Positions 42,331 to 50,593 of a stretch of DNA of 64,000 nucleotides are shown in pieces (position 1 is the first letter of the stretch; each line of letters begins with the position of its first letter). The position numbers were made by a program, and so were the translations under genes. The notes beneath the pieces are model-generated. The model had not been told where the DNA came from and did no database searches. It saw only the letters and a list, made by a program, of their open reading frames with translations. Source of the DNA: Palsa-504 sp963834685 (GTDB taxonomy: Bacteria; Actinomycetota; Actinomycetes; Streptosporangiales; Streptosporangiaceae). The DNA lies in the NCBI GenBank assembly GCA_963834685.1, contig CAWICW010000013.1, forward strand, positions 1 through 64,000. Reading direction: 5' to 3'.

Positions 42331-42632
42331 CCGCTGACGGGTGCGGCGCGCCCGCCGGCGGGGTCAGCGCGCCCGCCGCGGCCGGCCGCCAGGCGGTCGT
42401 GGAAGGCAAGGTCGTCCACCAGGGCGCCGCGGTCTCCACCGGGTACGCGCGGCTGCTCGGCACCGGCGACGAGTTCGTGGCCGAGGTCCCGCTGGGGGCC
42501 GACGGCGGCTTCCGGTTCTTCGCCGCGCCCGGCTCGTGGACGCTGCGTGTCCTGGCCCCGGGCGGCCTGCGGGCCGAGCGTTCGGTGGAAGCGGACTACG
42601 GCCGGGTAACGACCGTCGACGTCACCCTCTGA
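42327..42632 (+). CDS. sseC: DUF1416 protein (SseC)
   Basis: 101 residues; the core AVVEGKVVHQGAAVSTGYAR and LLGTGDEFVAEVPLGADGGF with FFAAPGSWTLRVLAPGG is the DUF1416 beta-sandwich of mycobacterial SseC, always encoded after the SseA/CysA2 rhodanese. Function is unknown but tied to sulfur metabolism. The start overlaps the sseA stop (ATGA), so it is translationally coupled. A long stem follows. Confidence 0.9.
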   Translation: MTADGCGAPAGGVSAPAAAGRQAVVEGKVVHQGAAVSTGYARLLGTGDEFVAEVPLGADGGFRFFAAPGSWTLRVLAPGGLRAERSVEADYGRVTTVDVTL

Positions 42633-42648
42633 GTTCAGCCGGGACGGC

Positions 42649-42691
42649 CCAGGGCGCGGCCGCGGTACCTCGTATGGCGGCCGCGCCCTGG
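42649..42691 (+). terminator. terminator-like hairpin after sseC
   Basis: A perfect 15-bp inverted repeat CCAGGGCGCGGCCGC / GCGGCCGCGCCCTGG encloses a 13-nt loop, 17 nt after the sseC stop. No U tract is present. Confidence 0.7.
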
Positions 42692-42748
42692 TGAATTGTT
42701 CACCTGCCGGACATGAGCGGGGCGCGCGGCGCCCACTAGGCTTTGCCT

Positions 42749-43405
42749 ATGGCTGAGCACCGACAGGAATTCGAGCATGAGCTGGAGACCATCGAGGCCC
42801 GGATCATCGAGCTGTTCGCCATCGTCGCCGAAGACCTGCCCGAGGCGACCACGGCCCTGCTGACCGGCAACAACGAGATCATGCAGCGGCTGAGCGAGCG
42901 GGACAAGGTCATCAGCGCCCTGTACCCGGAGACCGAACAGCTGGCTAACCGGGAGATCCTGCTGCAGGCGCCCGTCGCCGATGACCTGCGCTTCCTGCTG
43001 TCCGTGCTGCGCGTCCTGACCGAGTTCGAGCTCTCCCACGACCTGGTGATGCAGATCGCCTCCCGGGCCAACCACTTCCTCAGCGACGATCTCTCGCCGC
43101 GCACCCGGGGGATCGTCGAGCGGATGGGGAGCCTGGCCTCCGACATGTGGCGCCAGGCCGCCGACTGCTGGTACCAACGGGACCGGTCAGCGGCGCTGGC
43201 GCTGGCCGAACGCGATGACGAGATGGATCAGCTCTACTCCAGCCTGATCGGCGAGCTGGCCTCGGGGCAGATGGCACTGCCGGTGACGATGGAGATGACG
43301 CTGGTGGCGCGCTTCTACGAGCGCCTGGGCGACCATGCGGTCACGATCGCCCGCCGGGTGGTCTACCTGGCCGGAGCCGGGCCGGAGGACTCCCCTTCGG
43401 AGTAG
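42749..43405 (+). CDS. phoU: phosphate signalling protein PhoU
   Basis: 218 residues forming two PhoU three-helix bundles. The N-terminal half includes HELETIEARIIELFAIVAED and REILLQAPVADDLRFLLSVL; the C-terminal half includes MTLVARFYERLGDHAVTIAR with the conserved ERxxDH-type metal-binding motif. It links the Pst transporter to PhoR/PhoP signalling and damps phosphate uptake. ATG 42749 sits 6 nt after a TAGGCT box; a PHO-box-like GTTCACC lies at 42698-42704. It is convergent with pstB, 29 bp apart. A truncated paralogue is at 58579. Confidence 0.93.
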   Translation: MAEHRQEFEHELETIEARIIELFAIVAEDLPEATTALLTGNNEIMQRLSERDKVISALYPETEQLANREILLQAPVADDLRFLLSVLRVLTEFELSHDLVMQIASRANHFLSDDLSPRTRGIVERMGSLASDMWRQAADCWYQRDRSAALALAERDDEMDQLYSSLIGELASGQMALPVTMEMTLVARFYERLGDHAVTIARRVVYLAGAGPEDSPSE

Positions 43406-43434
43406 TAGCGGACACGGCCTGACCGCTGCGGGAT

Positions 43435-44316
43435 TCAGCCCATCCGGCCGGTGACGTAGGCCTTGGTGCGCTCGTCTTGCGGGTCGCCGAAAATCTGCTG
43501 GGTCGGGCCGTACTCGACGAGCGTGCCGGTGCGGGTATCGCTTTCGGGGTTGACGAGCACGGAGTAGAAGGCGGTCCGGTCGCTGACCCGGGTGGCCTGC
43601 TGCATGTTGTGCGTGACGATGACGATCGTGTACTTAGACTTGATCTCCTTCATCAGGTCCTCGATGGCGCCCGTCGCGATCGGGTCGAGGGCCGAGGCTG
43701 GTTCGTCCATGAGGACGACGTCCGGTTCGACGGCGAGCGTGCGGGCGATGCACAGCCGCTGCGCCTGCCCGCCGGACAGGCCCAGGCCCGACTTGCCCAG
43801 CCGGTCCTTCACCTCGTCCCACAGCGCGGCCTGGCGCAGCGAGCGCTCGACGATCTCGTTCAGCTGGCCCTTGTTGCGGAGGCCGTTGATGCGCGGCCCG
43901 TACGCGACGTTGTCGTAGATGGACTTCGGGAACGGGTTCGGCTTCTGGAAGACCATGCCGATGCGACGGCGCACCGCGATCGGGGAGACGTCCTTGCCGT
44001 ACAGCGACTCCCCGCGGTAGTGGATGTCACCTTCGACGTGCGCGCCCACGATGAGGTCGTTCATCCGGTTCAGCGTCCGCAGCACCGTCGTCTTGCCGCA
44101 TCCGGACGGGCCGATGAACGCCGTGATCTCGTGCTCGTAGATGGACAGCGAGACGTCCGTGACGGCCCGGAAGGAGCCGTAATAGCACGAGACGTTCTTC
44201 ACATCGAAGATAGTTGAGCCCGCCGTCTCGAACGCAGGTACGCCGGACGTCATCTGCACCTGGGACTTGGGCAGTTGGACGTTGGTGACGGTGTTCTGCT
44301 CTGGCTGTTCCATCAT
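43435..44316 (-). CDS. pstB: phosphate ABC transporter ATP-binding protein PstB
   Basis: 293 residues. Walker A GPSGCGKTT (about 70), Q-loop in GMVFQKPNPFPKSIYDNVAY, ABC signature LSGGQAQRLCIARTLA, Walker B DVVLMDEPASALDP and switch His in VIVTHNMQQATRVSD. A 35-residue N-terminal extension precedes the domain, longer than usual. It powers PstCA at the cytosolic face. It is the last gene of pstSCAB, 29 bp after pstA. Confidence 0.96.
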   Translation of the reverse strand: MMEQPEQNTVTNVQLPKSQVQMTSGVPAFETAGSTIFDVKNVSCYYGSFRAVTDVSLSIYEHEITAFIGPSGCGKTTVLRTLNRMNDLIVGAHVEGDIHYRGESLYGKDVSPIAVRRRIGMVFQKPNPFPKSIYDNVAYGPRINGLRNKGQLNEIVERSLRQAALWDEVKDRLGKSGLGLSGGQAQRLCIARTLAVEPDVVLMDEPASALDPIATGAIEDLMKEIKSKYTIVIVTHNMQQATRVSDRTAFYSVLVNPESDTRTGTLVEYGPTQQIFGDPQDERTKAYVTGRMG

Positions 44317-44345
44317 GTTCCTGGCGCGACTTTCTGTCGAAGCAT

Positions 44346-45236
44346 CTAGCGGGAGAATCTGGAGAATCGTGCGGTGACGAAGCGGGCAACGATCATGAGG
44401 ACGAAGCAGATGACGATGAGCGTGAGCGCCGCGCCCCAGCCGCGCTGTTCCGCACCGGGATACGGTGATGACGCGTTCGTGAAGATCAGCGCGGGCAGCG
44501 CGGTGTTGGCGCCCTTGAACACGTTCGGGTTCGCCGCGGTCACCGTGGCGATGGTGAACAGCAGCGGCGCCGTCTCACCCGCGGCCCGGGCGACGGCGAG
44601 CAGCGCGCCGCTGACGATTCCGCCGATCGCCGCCGGCAGCACCACGGTCATCGTCACGCGGGACTTGGTGGCACCCACGGCGTAGCTCCCTTCGCGCAGC
44701 GAGTCCGGCACCAGCCTCAGCATCTCATAGGTGGAGCGGATCACGACCGGCAGCATCAGGCAGCCCAGGGCGAAGGCGCCGGCCAGGCCCGAGTAGCCGA
44801 AGTGCAGCACCCAGATCGAGAAGATGAACAGGCCCATGATGATCGAGGGCACGCCCGTCATCACGTTGCTGAAGAACCCGATGAGCGCCGCCAGCCAGTT
44901 CCTGCCGCCGTACTCGTTGAGGTAGATCGCGCCCAGGATGCCGAGCGGCACGGCCAGGACCGTGGCCAGGGCCACGATCTCGATCGTGCCGAGTATCGCC
45001 GGCCCGATTCCGCCCACGTTCGCGGGCGCCACCTGCGGCGGGATCGAACTGGTCAGGAAGGACCAGCTGATGATCGAGATGCCCTTGGCGATCACCGTGA
45101 ACAGGACGAACCCCAGCGGGATGATCACGAGCACGAACGCGAGCACCATCAGCGCGGTCACGATGCGGTTGCTGGTGCGCCGCCAGCCCTTCGGCTCTCG
45201 CAGGTCGGGCTGCTGCGGTTCGGCGATGACGGCCAT
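44346..45236 (-). CDS. pstA: phosphate ABC transporter permease PstA
   Basis: 296 residues with six transmembrane helices. The permease EAA loop is visible as YEMLRLVPDSLREGSYAVGA, then TKSRVTMTVVLPAAIGGIVS. It forms the channel with PstC. The ATG at 45236 overlaps the pstC stop (TGATG), indicating translational coupling. The same frame stays open far upstream antisense-like over pstC, which is not used. Confidence 0.95.
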   Translation of the reverse strand: MAVIAEPQQPDLREPKGWRRTSNRIVTALMVLAFVLVIIPLGFVLFTVIAKGISIISWSFLTSSIPPQVAPANVGGIGPAILGTIEIVALATVLAVPLGILGAIYLNEYGGRNWLAALIGFFSNVMTGVPSIIMGLFIFSIWVLHFGYSGLAGAFALGCLMLPVVIRSTYEMLRLVPDSLREGSYAVGATKSRVTMTVVLPAAIGGIVSGALLAVARAAGETAPLLFTIATVTAANPNVFKGANTALPALIFTNASSPYPGAEQRGWGAALTLIVICFVLMIVARFVTARFSRFSR

Positions 45237-46216
45237 CAGGCACCCCGCTTGCGTCGGGCGGACCGCTCCACGATCCCGCGGGCGATGACGTTGACGATGA
45301 TCGTGAAGACGAACAGCAGCACGCCGATCCCCATCAGCGCGGCGCGCTGCAGGCCAAAGGACTCGCCGAACTCGTTCGCGATGACCGCTGGCATGTTGTA
45401 GCCGGGGGCGAACAGGTGCGATGTGATCACGGGCGACGAGCCGATCACCAGCGCTACGGCGATCGTCTCGCCCATCGCCCGGCCCAGCCCGAGCAGCACC
45501 GCCCCGACGACGCCGCCCTGGCTGTGCGGCCAGACGGCGCCGCGGATCATCTCCAGGCGGGTAGCGCCCAGCGCGTACGCGCCCTCCTTGTCGATCGCCG
45601 GCACGGTCGCGATGACCTCGCGCGATAGCGAGGTCACGATCGGCGTGATCATGAAGGCCAGGATGATGCCGGCGGTGAAGAACGAGGCCCCGCTCGTGGG
45701 CGGCCCGAACAGGCTGCCGAGCACCGGGACGCCGTTGAGCACGTTGCCGATATGGGTGTAGATGCGCTCGATCCAGGGCGCGAACACCAGGATCCCCCAC
45801 AGGCCCCAGACCACCGACGGGACCACCGCGAGGAGGTCGATCACGTACACGATCGGCCGCGACCACCGGTACGGGACGACCTCGGTCAGGAGCAGGGCGA
45901 TGCCCACGCTGACCGGGACGGCCATGATGAGCGCGATCACCGCCGTGACGGCGGTGCCGTAAATGAAGGTCAGCGCACCGTAGTTGCCGGTCGTGGGATC
46001 CCAGTTGCTGGTAAAGATCTTCAGGCCCTCGGTGGAGAACCACGACTCGGCCTGCTGGGTGGTCGAGAAGGCGATCAGGACCAGGATCACCAGCACCAGC
46101 AGGCCGCACGCGAGCGCCAGGACCTGGAAGCCGCGGTCGCCGAGCGGCCGGCGCTCTGACAGAGGGCGGGCGGATCCGGCCGGAGCGGCCGGATCCGCCT
46201 GCGTCACAGTGCTCAC
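45236..46216 (-). CDS. pstC: phosphate ABC transporter permease PstC
   Basis: 326 residues with six transmembrane helices and a periplasmic-side loop. The EAA-type loop is SREVIATVPAIDKEGAYALG, then ATRLEMIRGAVWPHSQGGVV. GTG 46216 lies 46 bp after pstS. It pairs with PstA for high-affinity phosphate import. Confidence 0.95.
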   Translation of the reverse strand: MSTVTQADPAAPAGSARPLSERRPLGDRGFQVLALACGLLVLVILVLIAFSTTQQAESWFSTEGLKIFTSNWDPTTGNYGALTFIYGTAVTAVIALIMAVPVSVGIALLLTEVVPYRWSRPIVYVIDLLAVVPSVVWGLWGILVFAPWIERIYTHIGNVLNGVPVLGSLFGPPTSGASFFTAGIILAFMITPIVTSLSREVIATVPAIDKEGAYALGATRLEMIRGAVWPHSQGGVVGAVLLGLGRAMGETIAVALVIGSSPVITSHLFAPGYNMPAVIANEFGESFGLQRAALMGIGVLLFVFTIIVNVIARGIVERSARRKRGA

Positions 46217-46262
46217 AACAGCGAGCCGATCTGGTCTTGCATCACGATCACAATGCTTACAC

Positions 46263-47363
46263 CTAACTGGTTATCATGCTGAGCTGCGCCGTGGCCATCG
46301 AGTCGAGGCTGGAGGGCAGCGGCGCGTAGCCCAGGGTGGGCAGCAGTTGCTGGCCGGGCCCGAGCAGGTAGCCGATGTAGGCCTTGAGCATGGCCGCGTC
46401 GTTCGCGTTCGGCTGAGTCTCGTAGACCAGATCCCAGGACTGGTAGGTGATCGGGTACGCCTGGGCCCCGGAGGCCCAGATCGCGCTGAACGTCAGGTTG
46501 GAGGCGGGGGTGACGCTGTCGGCGGCGGCGGTGGCCGACGTCGGAGACGGCGCGATGTAGTTGCCGGACGAGTTCTTGACCGACGCGAAGCTCAGCCCGG
46601 TGGCCTTGGCGTCGGCGTAGTCCACGTACCCGACGGCCCCGGAGGTGCTCTTGATGCAGGACGCGACCCCGCCGTTGCCGGCGCCGCCGCGGCTGTTGGC
46701 GGGCCACTTGATGGTCGAGCTGGAGCCGAGCGTCCAGACACTCGGCGCGGCCTTGACCAGGAACTCGGAGAAGTTCTGGGTGGTACCCGAGGAATCCGAG
46801 CGGCGGCAGATGGTGATCGCGGTGCTGGGCAGCGAGACACCGGGGTTATCAGCGGCGATCATCGAGTTGTTCCACGTGGTGATCTTGGCCTCGAAGATGC
46901 CCGCGATGACCGGCGCCGACAGCTGCAGCGGCTTGCTGAGGCCGGACAGGTTGTACGAGACCGTGATCGGGCCGATCACGACGGGGAAGTAGAGCACCGT
47001 GCCCTTGAAGGTCGACGCCTCGGCGGCGGGAATCGTGGAGTCCGAGCCCGCGAAGTTGACGGTCCCCGCAGCCAGGTTGCTGCGCCCCGTGCCCGAGCCG
47101 ACGCCGTTGTAATTGACCGTCATGCCGGACTGGACCGACTTGAAGGACTGGATGGCCTCCTGCTGGAAGGTGAGCTGGAACGTCGATCCGCTCCCGTTGA
47201 GCGTGCCGCTGACGGCGGCGCTGCTGCTGCTGGTGCCTGACGAGGGGCTGGTCGTCGACGTGGTGGTGCTCGACGACGAACTCGATGAGGAACATGCGGC
47301 GAGGGCTACCGCACAGACCGCAAGCCCTGCCGTCGTCACCTGCCGTCTACGTCGAAGGTGCAT
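46263..47363 (-). CDS. pstS: phosphate-binding lipoprotein PstS
   Basis: 366 residues. A lipoprotein signal (RRRRQVTTAGLAVCAVALAA, then C) precedes a Ser/Thr-rich linker (about 25-48). The binding domain has LNGSGSTFQLTFQQEAIQSF, NYNGVGSGTGRSNLAAGTVN, FAGSDSTIP and RRSDSSGTTQNFSEFL, all phosphate-contact motifs. It is anchored outside the membrane and delivers phosphate to PstCA. It is the first gene of the operon. No clear PHO box pair was found in the 480 bp upstream, though the region is AT-rich. Confidence 0.95.
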   Translation of the reverse strand: MHLRRRRQVTTAGLAVCAVALAACSSSSSSSSTTTSTTSPSSGTSSSSAAVSGTLNGSGSTFQLTFQQEAIQSFKSVQSGMTVNYNGVGSGTGRSNLAAGTVNFAGSDSTIPAAEASTFKGTVLYFPVVIGPITVSYNLSGLSKPLQLSAPVIAGIFEAKITTWNNSMIAADNPGVSLPSTAITICRRSDSSGTTQNFSEFLVKAAPSVWTLGSSSTIKWPANSRGGAGNGGVASCIKSTSGAVGYVDYADAKATGLSFASVKNSSGNYIAPSPTSATAAADSVTPASNLTFSAIWASGAQAYPITYQSWDLVYETQPNANDAAMLKAYIGYLLGPGQQLLPTLGYAPLPSSLDSMATAQLSMITS

Positions 47364-47849
47364 ATCGGGTACTCCTTACCGGGTTTATCGGGTTTGGGCC
47401 GCGACGAGCAGCCCGGTCATCCTGCAAACCGTGGTGTGCGAGTACAGTCTGGCGGCGTCGCCGGTACCGGCGGGTAAATGAGATATGGATAAAACGAGGC
47501 TAAAAGGTTAAGTTCTGGTGTCTTGGGCGACCACGATTCGTCGCGGACCGGGCTAAAGGGAGCCGGGACGACCCCGCCAGGTGCCCCGGGGGCCGCGGAC
47601 CGTGCGACCCTCGTGACCACGGCCTCCGCCTCGGCTCCGCCGGTATCGTGCCGCTCACCCGGCGGCGCTCCGGCTGCTGCCGCCTGCCGTCGCGACGAGC
47701 CTTGTTCACCTATATGACATCAACTGGCCGTCTGTTCGTTCCTTTCTCATTCAATTCCTGTTACTTAGGGTGCATATCAATGGGCGGGGGCAGGGCACAG
47801 TCCCGCCCTCCCCGCTTCGGTTGAAAAACGAGTGAGGGGCACGTTGTCA
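47364..47849. other. pstS upstream region and divergent regulator promoter region
   Basis: It contains a perfect 14-bp palindrome CGCCGGTACCGGCG (47459-47472), an AT-rich patch at 47473-47515 upstream of pstS, and a second AT-rich patch at 47710-47785 before the microprotein/GntR genes. No conserved protein is visible between them. Confidence 0.5.
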
Positions 47850-47927
47850 GTGGATGCGGAAGAGGCGCTGCTCTGGCTCGCAGTGATCGCTCGGCTGATC
47901 CTTGCCCGGTCACGGCGATATGCCTAA
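47850..47927 (+). CDS. translationally coupled microprotein (about 25 aa)
   Basis: A frame beginning at GTG 47850 (GAGGGG 9 nt upstream; an earlier GTG at 47832 is also in frame) encodes DAEEALLWLAVIARLILARS and then RRYA, an amphipathic or hydrophobic helix with a basic C-terminus. Its TAA overlaps the ATG of the GntR gene (TAATG), so it is probably coupled to the regulator. I recognise no family. It could be a membrane-associated peptide or a translational control leader. Confidence 0.4.
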   Translation: MDAEEALLWLAVIARLILARSRRYA

Positions 47928-48799
47928 TGACTGCTGGCACCGCGGGACATGATCATCCGATCCCCGTACCGCTCCCCGCAACACCGGCCGCGCCGCTGTC
48001 CAAGGCGCCGCCCGCCCGGGTCGGCGCCGGCCCGGAAGGACGGCAGGCGGCGGCCGGGGTGCTGGCCGACCGGATGGCGGCGGCGCTGGTGCACCGGGAG
48101 CCGGGCTGGCGGCTGCCCCGGCGCAGCGCGCTGGCCAGGAGGTACAACGTCAGCCTGACCGAGATCGACGCCGCGATCACCGACCTGGCCCGCCGCTCGC
48201 TGGTGCGGCGGCTGCCGGACGGGCAGCTGTACCGGGCCAGCCCGGCCGACTACTGGATCCCGGTCGAGGGCGCGGGCGGCCTCGGCACCCGGCTCGACCC
48301 GATGGGCACCACGATCGGCTGCCAGACCCGGCACGTGTCGCGGCGCGAGGCGCCGCAGGATGTGGCCTGGGCCCTCGGCCTGCCCGCCGGGGCGCCGATC
48401 CGCGTGGTGCGCTGCGTATGGTCCGCGGCGGGCGAGCCGGCGGCGGTGTCCACGGCGTACCTGCCCGAGACGGCGGACGGCGAGGACAGCGAGGCGGATC
48501 CGGAGGCGGAGGCCGATCCCGAGCTCTCGTCCTTCGCCTCGGTCCTCGCCAGCGAGCTGCCCGCCGCCGCGGTGAGCCTCGAGCTGAGCCCGCCGCAGCC
48601 GGCCGTCGCGCGGAGCCTGCGGCTGTCACCCGGGCAGCCGGTGATCACGGTCACGGTCAGGTTCGACGACCCGGACACCGGCAGCCCGGCGGGACTCACC
48701 GTGGTCATGCTCAGACCAGAGTTGTTCAGAGTTGCGATTGATACAACTGAGGTCCAGGTCAGCGCGCCGTCATTATCCGTAAGCGTGTCGAAAGGGTGA
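47927..48799 (+). CDS. GntR family transcriptional regulator
   Basis: 290 residues. The winged helix (about 35-100) reads LADRMAAALVHREPGWRLPR, RSALARRYNVSLTEIDAAIT and DLARRSLVRRLPDGQLYRAS, followed by a UTRA-like ligand domain (VSRREAPQDVAWALGLPAGA, then PIRVVRCVWSAAGEPAAVST). An acidic insertion (DGEDSEADPEAEADPELSS) is unusual. It starts inside the stop codon of the microprotein and is 42 bp before two large membrane-protein genes that it may regulate. Confidence 0.85.
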   Translation: MTAGTAGHDHPIPVPLPATPAAPLSKAPPARVGAGPEGRQAAAGVLADRMAAALVHREPGWRLPRRSALARRYNVSLTEIDAAITDLARRSLVRRLPDGQLYRASPADYWIPVEGAGGLGTRLDPMGTTIGCQTRHVSRREAPQDVAWALGLPAGAPIRVVRCVWSAAGEPAAVSTAYLPETADGEDSEADPEAEADPELSSFASVLASELPAAAVSLELSPPQPAVARSLRLSPGQPVITVTVRFDDPDTGSPAGLTVVMLRPELFRVAIDTTEVQVSAPSLSVSVSKG

Positions 48800-48841
48800 T
48801 CGCCTGGACACGCGTCCGCGCACCTGCGACCCTGGATCGAG

Positions 48842-50593
48842 ATGTCGGCCAGGCTCGCGACACCAGCGGAACAGATGCCACGGCGCGCCCGGTATCTCGT
48901 CCCCAAGGGCCTCCCCCGCCGTGGCGAGTTCCTGGCTGCCTGCATGGTGGTCGCCGTACTGGCCCACGTGCTGTTCGCGCAGCTGACGATCGTCTTGGCC
49001 GTGGTCTTCGCGCTGACCACCCGGGCGACCAGGTGGCGGCTGTCGTGGCTGCTGGTCCCGGTCGCCATCGGGGCGGCGTGGACGCTGGCGGTGGGCCCGC
49101 GGGCCGCGGCCGCCGGGTTCGCCGACGGCCCGGCCAAGGTGTCCGCCTACCTCGGGGCCAGCGGACAGCAGTTCGATCACGTGCTGCATTTCACCGGCGC
49201 GTTCAGCGGGATCGGGAGCTGGCTGCCGCGCCAGCTCCCGCTGGCCATCTTGACCGGTGCCGCCGAGGCGGCCATCATCGGCTGGCTGATCTGGCTGCAC
49301 ACCGACGAGGTCCGCATGCGGCCGGCCCGCCCCGGCCTGCTGGTCGCCGCGCGGCGCGCCGCCGTCAGCCGGGCCATCCGGGCCGGCGGCGTCGTGACCA
49401 GGGACGGGAGCTGCCTCGGCGTGGCGGCCGGATCCGGCACCCGGGTCACGCTGTCCTGGTCCGAAACGGCCGGCGGGGTATCCGTGTGCGGCTCGGCCGA
49501 ACAGGACGTGCTGACCACGAGCTTCCAGCTGGTCCACGCCGCGGTCCGGCGGCGCAAGCCGGTGTTCGCGGTGGACCTCACCGCCGACCAGGCCCTGCCG
49601 GGGCAGCTGGCCGCGGTCTGCGCCGCGGCCGGGGTGCCGCTGCGGGTGTTCGGCGACCCGGCGGCGGACCGGAACGGGACGCCGGCCCGGACGAGGATCC
49701 GGCCCGCCTGCTACGAGCCGTTCCGGCACGGCGATCCCGGCCAGCGGACGTCGCTCATCACCGCCATGATCAGCTGGGACGGGCCGGGCAGCCAGTACCG
49801 GCGAAGCTGCGCGGCCTACCTGCAGGACGTCTTCGAGCTGATCGACGCGGCGCCGGGCGACCCCCGGGTGCCCGTGCTGGACGAGGTCATCCACCTGCTG
49901 AACCCGACGGCCATGCGGGCTCGGATGGAGCACGTCCCGGCCAGCTACCCGCGCCGCGACGTGCTGGCCGAGCGGACGCGGGTATCGGTGAGCCTGCTGC
50001 ACGCCGAGCCGGCCACCACCGCCGCGCTCGCCCGGCAACTGCGCGAGCTCAAGGCGTCGGCGTTCGGCCGGTGGCTGCGCCCGGCCGGCCCGGGTCCGGC
50101 GGCCGAGATCGACCTCGGCCAGACGGTCACCGAACGGGGCGTGGTCCTGTTCCGCCTGGGCGGTTCGCCGCCGGCCACCTCGGCCATGCTCACCCGGCTG
50201 GTCTGCCAGGACCTGCTCACCGCGGGCGCGGCGCTGCACGGGATCGGCGTCGGCGGCGACGGGATCGTATGGCTGGCCGAGTGCGGCTCGATGCCGCGCA
50301 GTTCGGTCACCGAGCTGATCGCCCGCGGCCCGGGCGCCGGCCTGCCGGTGCTCGCGGCGACCACCTCCGGTCCGGTCGCGGCCGAGCTCGCCGAGCTCAC
50401 CAACGTGGTGGTCGCGTACCGGATGGATGAGCAGGCGGCGCCGCGCAGCCTCGACGGCTTGTCCGCGCTGCGTGCGGGCGAGTTCCTGCTCACGGTCAAG
50501 AACCCGCGGCGGCTGGTGCCGCGCGCAGCCTTCGTCCGGGCCCGGATCCCGCCGCCCGGGCGAGACGGCGACCCCGACCGGGAGCACGCATGA
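48842..50593 (+). CDS. TraG/VirD4-like membrane protein with degenerate Walker A
   Basis: 583 residues. Several hydrophobic segments (about 31-84 and 136-151) anchor the protein. From about 210 the order of motifs follows TraG/VirD4-type coupling ATPases, but the P-loop position reads VSVCGSAEQDVLTT (213-226) in place of GxxGSGKT. The region after it (PVFAVDLTADQALPGQLAAV, FRHGDPGQRT, and YLQDVFELIDAA) and a Walker-B-like IVWLAECGSM (about 475-484), then ELIARGPGAGLPVLAATTSG, are retained. It is probably not a normal ATPase. The stop overlaps the next gene by 4 nt. Confidence 0.65.
   Translation: MSARLATPAEQMPRRARYLVPKGLPRRGEFLAACMVVAVLAHVLFAQLTIVLAVVFALTTRATRWRLSWLLVPVAIGAAWTLAVGPRAAAAGFADGPAKVSAYLGASGQQFDHVLHFTGAFSGIGSWLPRQLPLAILTGAAEAAIIGWLIWLHTDEVRMRPARPGLLVAARRAAVSRAIRAGGVVTRDGSCLGVAAGSGTRVTLSWSETAGGVSVCGSAEQDVLTTSFQLVHAAVRRRKPVFAVDLTADQALPGQLAAVCAAAGVPLRVFGDPAADRNGTPARTRIRPACYEPFRHGDPGQRTSLITAMISWDGPGSQYRRSCAAYLQDVFELIDAAPGDPRVPVLDEVIHLLNPTAMRARMEHVPASYPRRDVLAERTRVSVSLLHAEPATTAALARQLRELKASAFGRWLRPAGPGPAAEIDLGQTVTERGVVLFRLGGSPPATSAMLTRLVCQDLLTAGAALHGIGVGGDGIVWLAECGSMPRSSVTELIARGPGAGLPVLAATTSGPVAAELAELTNVVVAYRMDEQAAPRSLDGLSALRAGEFLLTVKNPRRLVPRAAFVRARIPPPGRDGDPDREHA

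Noticed and set aside
44346..46109. A longer pstA starting near 46109
   Set aside because: The extra 290 codons are antisense-like shadow over pstC; the ATG at 45236 overlapping the pstC stop gives the normal protein.
47459..47715. PHO boxes upstream of pstS
   Set aside because: I looked for paired GTTCACC-type direct repeats and found none convincing; only single partial matches.
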